From contig WQUP01000243.1 in the NCBI GenBank assembly GCA_009782015.1, positions 1 to 8,960 of the forward strand: 8,960 nt of DNA. Reading direction: 5' to 3'. The position numbers and the translations under genes are program-made. Source of the DNA: Endomicrobiia bacterium. Its GTDB lineage: Bacteria; Elusimicrobiota; Endomicrobiia; Endomicrobiales; Endomicrobiaceae. This document shows, in pieces, positions 8,029 through 8,960 of the stretch (position 1 is its first letter; each line of letters begins with the position of its first letter). The notes under the pieces were generated by a model. That model was not told where the DNA came from. It worked only from the letters and a program-made list of their open reading frames with translations, and searched no databases.

Positions 8029-8434
8029 TGCCGTTCCTGGCTGCTTTCATTTTGTCCAGAATGCCGTTTACAAACTTGCTTGAGTCTTTTGTGGAGTATT
8101 TTTTGGAAATTTCTACGGCTTCGTCTATTATTACGTTTATCGGAGTTTCCGGCATGGCCATTATCTCGTATGCCGCAAGGCGTATGATGTTTCGGTCAAC
8201 CGCGGCCATTCTTTCGATTTCCCAGTTTTTTGCATACTGTTCTATCAGCGCGTCTATTTTATCGGCATTTTCGCGGACACCTTTGAAGATTTTTACGGCA
8301 AACTCTTTGTAAGGCTCGCCCTGCGGAAAGCATTCGTCAAAACATTCATATATGTCGGTATCCGGCATCCTGCAGTTGTCAACCGTGTAAAGCATCTGTA
8401 AAGAACATTCCCTTGCCTGTCTTCTCGTACTCAT
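8024..8434 (-). CDS. nusB: transcription antitermination factor NusB
   Basis: A 136-residue all-helical NusB, which with NusE (ribosomal protein S10) binds boxA RNA to promote antitermination, chiefly in rRNA transcription. The N-terminal signature STRRQARECSLQMLY is at 2-16. The C-terminal signature runs through DRNIIRLAAYEIM, PINVIIDEAVEISKKYSTKD and SSKFVNGILDKM. Length is normal for the family. I choose the ATG at 8434, preceded by GGGG with 5 nt spacing; a GTG two codons earlier is too close to that site. The stop codon lies in the arm of the palindrome that separates it from ligA. The gene probably follows rlmN, with another palindrome between them, so it may have its own weak promoter in the AT-rich stretch 8461-8500. 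Confidence 0.95.
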
Positions 8435-8506
8435 ACACACCCCGTTGTCAATATTAAGAGAAATAACGCAAAGCGATTTTATAAAAAACAGAATGAAAAC
8501 TCAAAC

Positions 8507-8631
8507 GACAGAGGCGAGGATGCGAAGATGCGAAGCAACGGCACGTCAGGAAGAGAATTGAGATAAGGGCGGTTGTTGCCGTTTGCCTTTACTTCGCATC
8601 TTCGCCTCCTAGCCTCCTCGCATCATTTGTC
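8507..8631. repeat. palindrome with tandem 8-nt arms between rlmN and nusB
   Basis: The left arm (8511-8535) is three octamers of the type GAGGCGAG/GATGCGAA plus a G. The right arm (8592-8624) is four octamers of the reverse complement. GACA (8507-8510) and TGTC (8628-8631) close the outside. An inner pair, CAACGGCA (8536-8543) with TGCCGTTT (8577-8584), frames the core. The right edge overlaps the stop codon of rlmN. The build is the same as the element at 618-712, including a core that starts CAACGGC. Confidence 0.8.
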
Positions 8632-8960
8632 AGTATCCCAGCTGTCCGCAGGCTGCGGAAATATCCGCGCCCTTGGCCTGCCTTACATTTACCGTAAGTC
8701 CGTTCAGCTTTAAAATATTTTTGAACTTTGTAATGCTTTCCTGCTCGGGCGTCTGGAACTTTACGTCCTCTACGGGATTAAAAGGTATAAGGTTTATCTG
8801 CACGTCGGGATTTATTAGCTCATGCTGCCTTAAAATTCTTGCTAGTTTATGCGCGTCTGCCGAAGAGTCATTGATATTTTTTACCAGGATATATTCGATT
8901 GTGAGCCTTGCATTGGCTTTTTTCAGATAGTATTTGCCGGAATTCAGTATCTCGTCTATC
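8630..8960 (-). CDS. rlmN: 23S rRNA/tRNA adenine-C2 methyltransferase RlmN, C-terminal part
   Basis: About 110 codons of the 3' part are present; the 5' part lies beyond the right edge. RlmN is a radical-SAM enzyme that methylates C2 of A2503 in 23S rRNA and A37 in some tRNAs. Visible signatures are RLTIEYILVKNINDS (the family's EYxLLxxxNDS block), VQINLIPFNPVED, and the ending KGADISAACGQLGY. The cysteine of AACGQL is the family's conserved methyl-carrying residue. The radical-SAM CxxxCxxC motif would lie upstream, outside the window. The TGA stop overlaps the edge of a palindromic repeat, downstream of which nusB follows on the same strand. Confidence 0.95.
   Translation of the reverse strand, partial: IDEILNSGKYYLKKANARLTIEYILVKNINDSSADAHKLARILRQHELINPDVQINLIPFNPVEDVKFQTPEQESITKFKNILKLNGLTVNVRQAKGADISAACGQLGY

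Noticed and set aside
8435..8440. GTG start two codons upstream for nusB
   Set aside because: The ribosome site GGGG would be almost in contact with this start. The ATG at 8434 has normal spacing and gives the usual NusB N-terminus.

Overview
This is a bacterial chromosomal window of modest GC content, to judge by eye. Housekeeping genes for translation, transcription and DNA joining are broken up by accessory genes and by an unusual number of small palindromic repeat elements. No gene fixes the taxon. The PHP-UvrD type helicase remnant, the gut-type Fic and RhuM genes, and the palindromes both between and inside genes would suit a gut-associated Elusimicrobiota or Endomicrobium-like genome, but that is only an impression.

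Layout from the left. A DUF362 protein gene (minus strand, running off the left edge) diverges from the 5' part of a PHP-domain/UvrD-helicase gene (plus strand). That helicase gene is broken. Its first 177 or so codons survive at 732-1289 and a frameshifted scrap of its last 80 or so codons survives at 2470-2719. Between them, on the opposite strand, lies a complete Fic-family gene with its own good promoter. Next come a RhuM-family gene, an AI-2E family permease, an RluA-family pseudouridine synthase, ligA (NAD+-dependent DNA ligase), nusB and the 3' end of rlmN, all on the minus strand. Read in the direction of transcription the order is rlmN-nusB-ligA-rluA family-AI-2E-rhuM, probably one or a few co-directional units. 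The synthase and permease are only 15 nt apart.

Repeat elements are the main point of interest. Three intergenic palindromes have arms built from tandem 7- or 8-nt units: 618-712, 7930-8028 and 8507-8631. A fourth intergenic element (5677-5812) has two inverted copies of a hairpin unit whose differences preserve pairing. Two more elements sit in frame inside essential-type genes. One adds about 27 residues to the pseudouridine synthase. The other, a nested element, adds about 43 residues to LigA between its N-terminal domain and its catalytic lysine, and its inner part is bounded by a 9-bp direct repeat that looks like a target-site duplication. A further 40-bp imperfect direct repeat, taken from the 3' end of the synthase gene, brackets the AI-2E gene. 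The window therefore reads as a core operon repeatedly entered by small, non-autonomous palindromic elements, next to an old helicase locus lost to a Fic gene.
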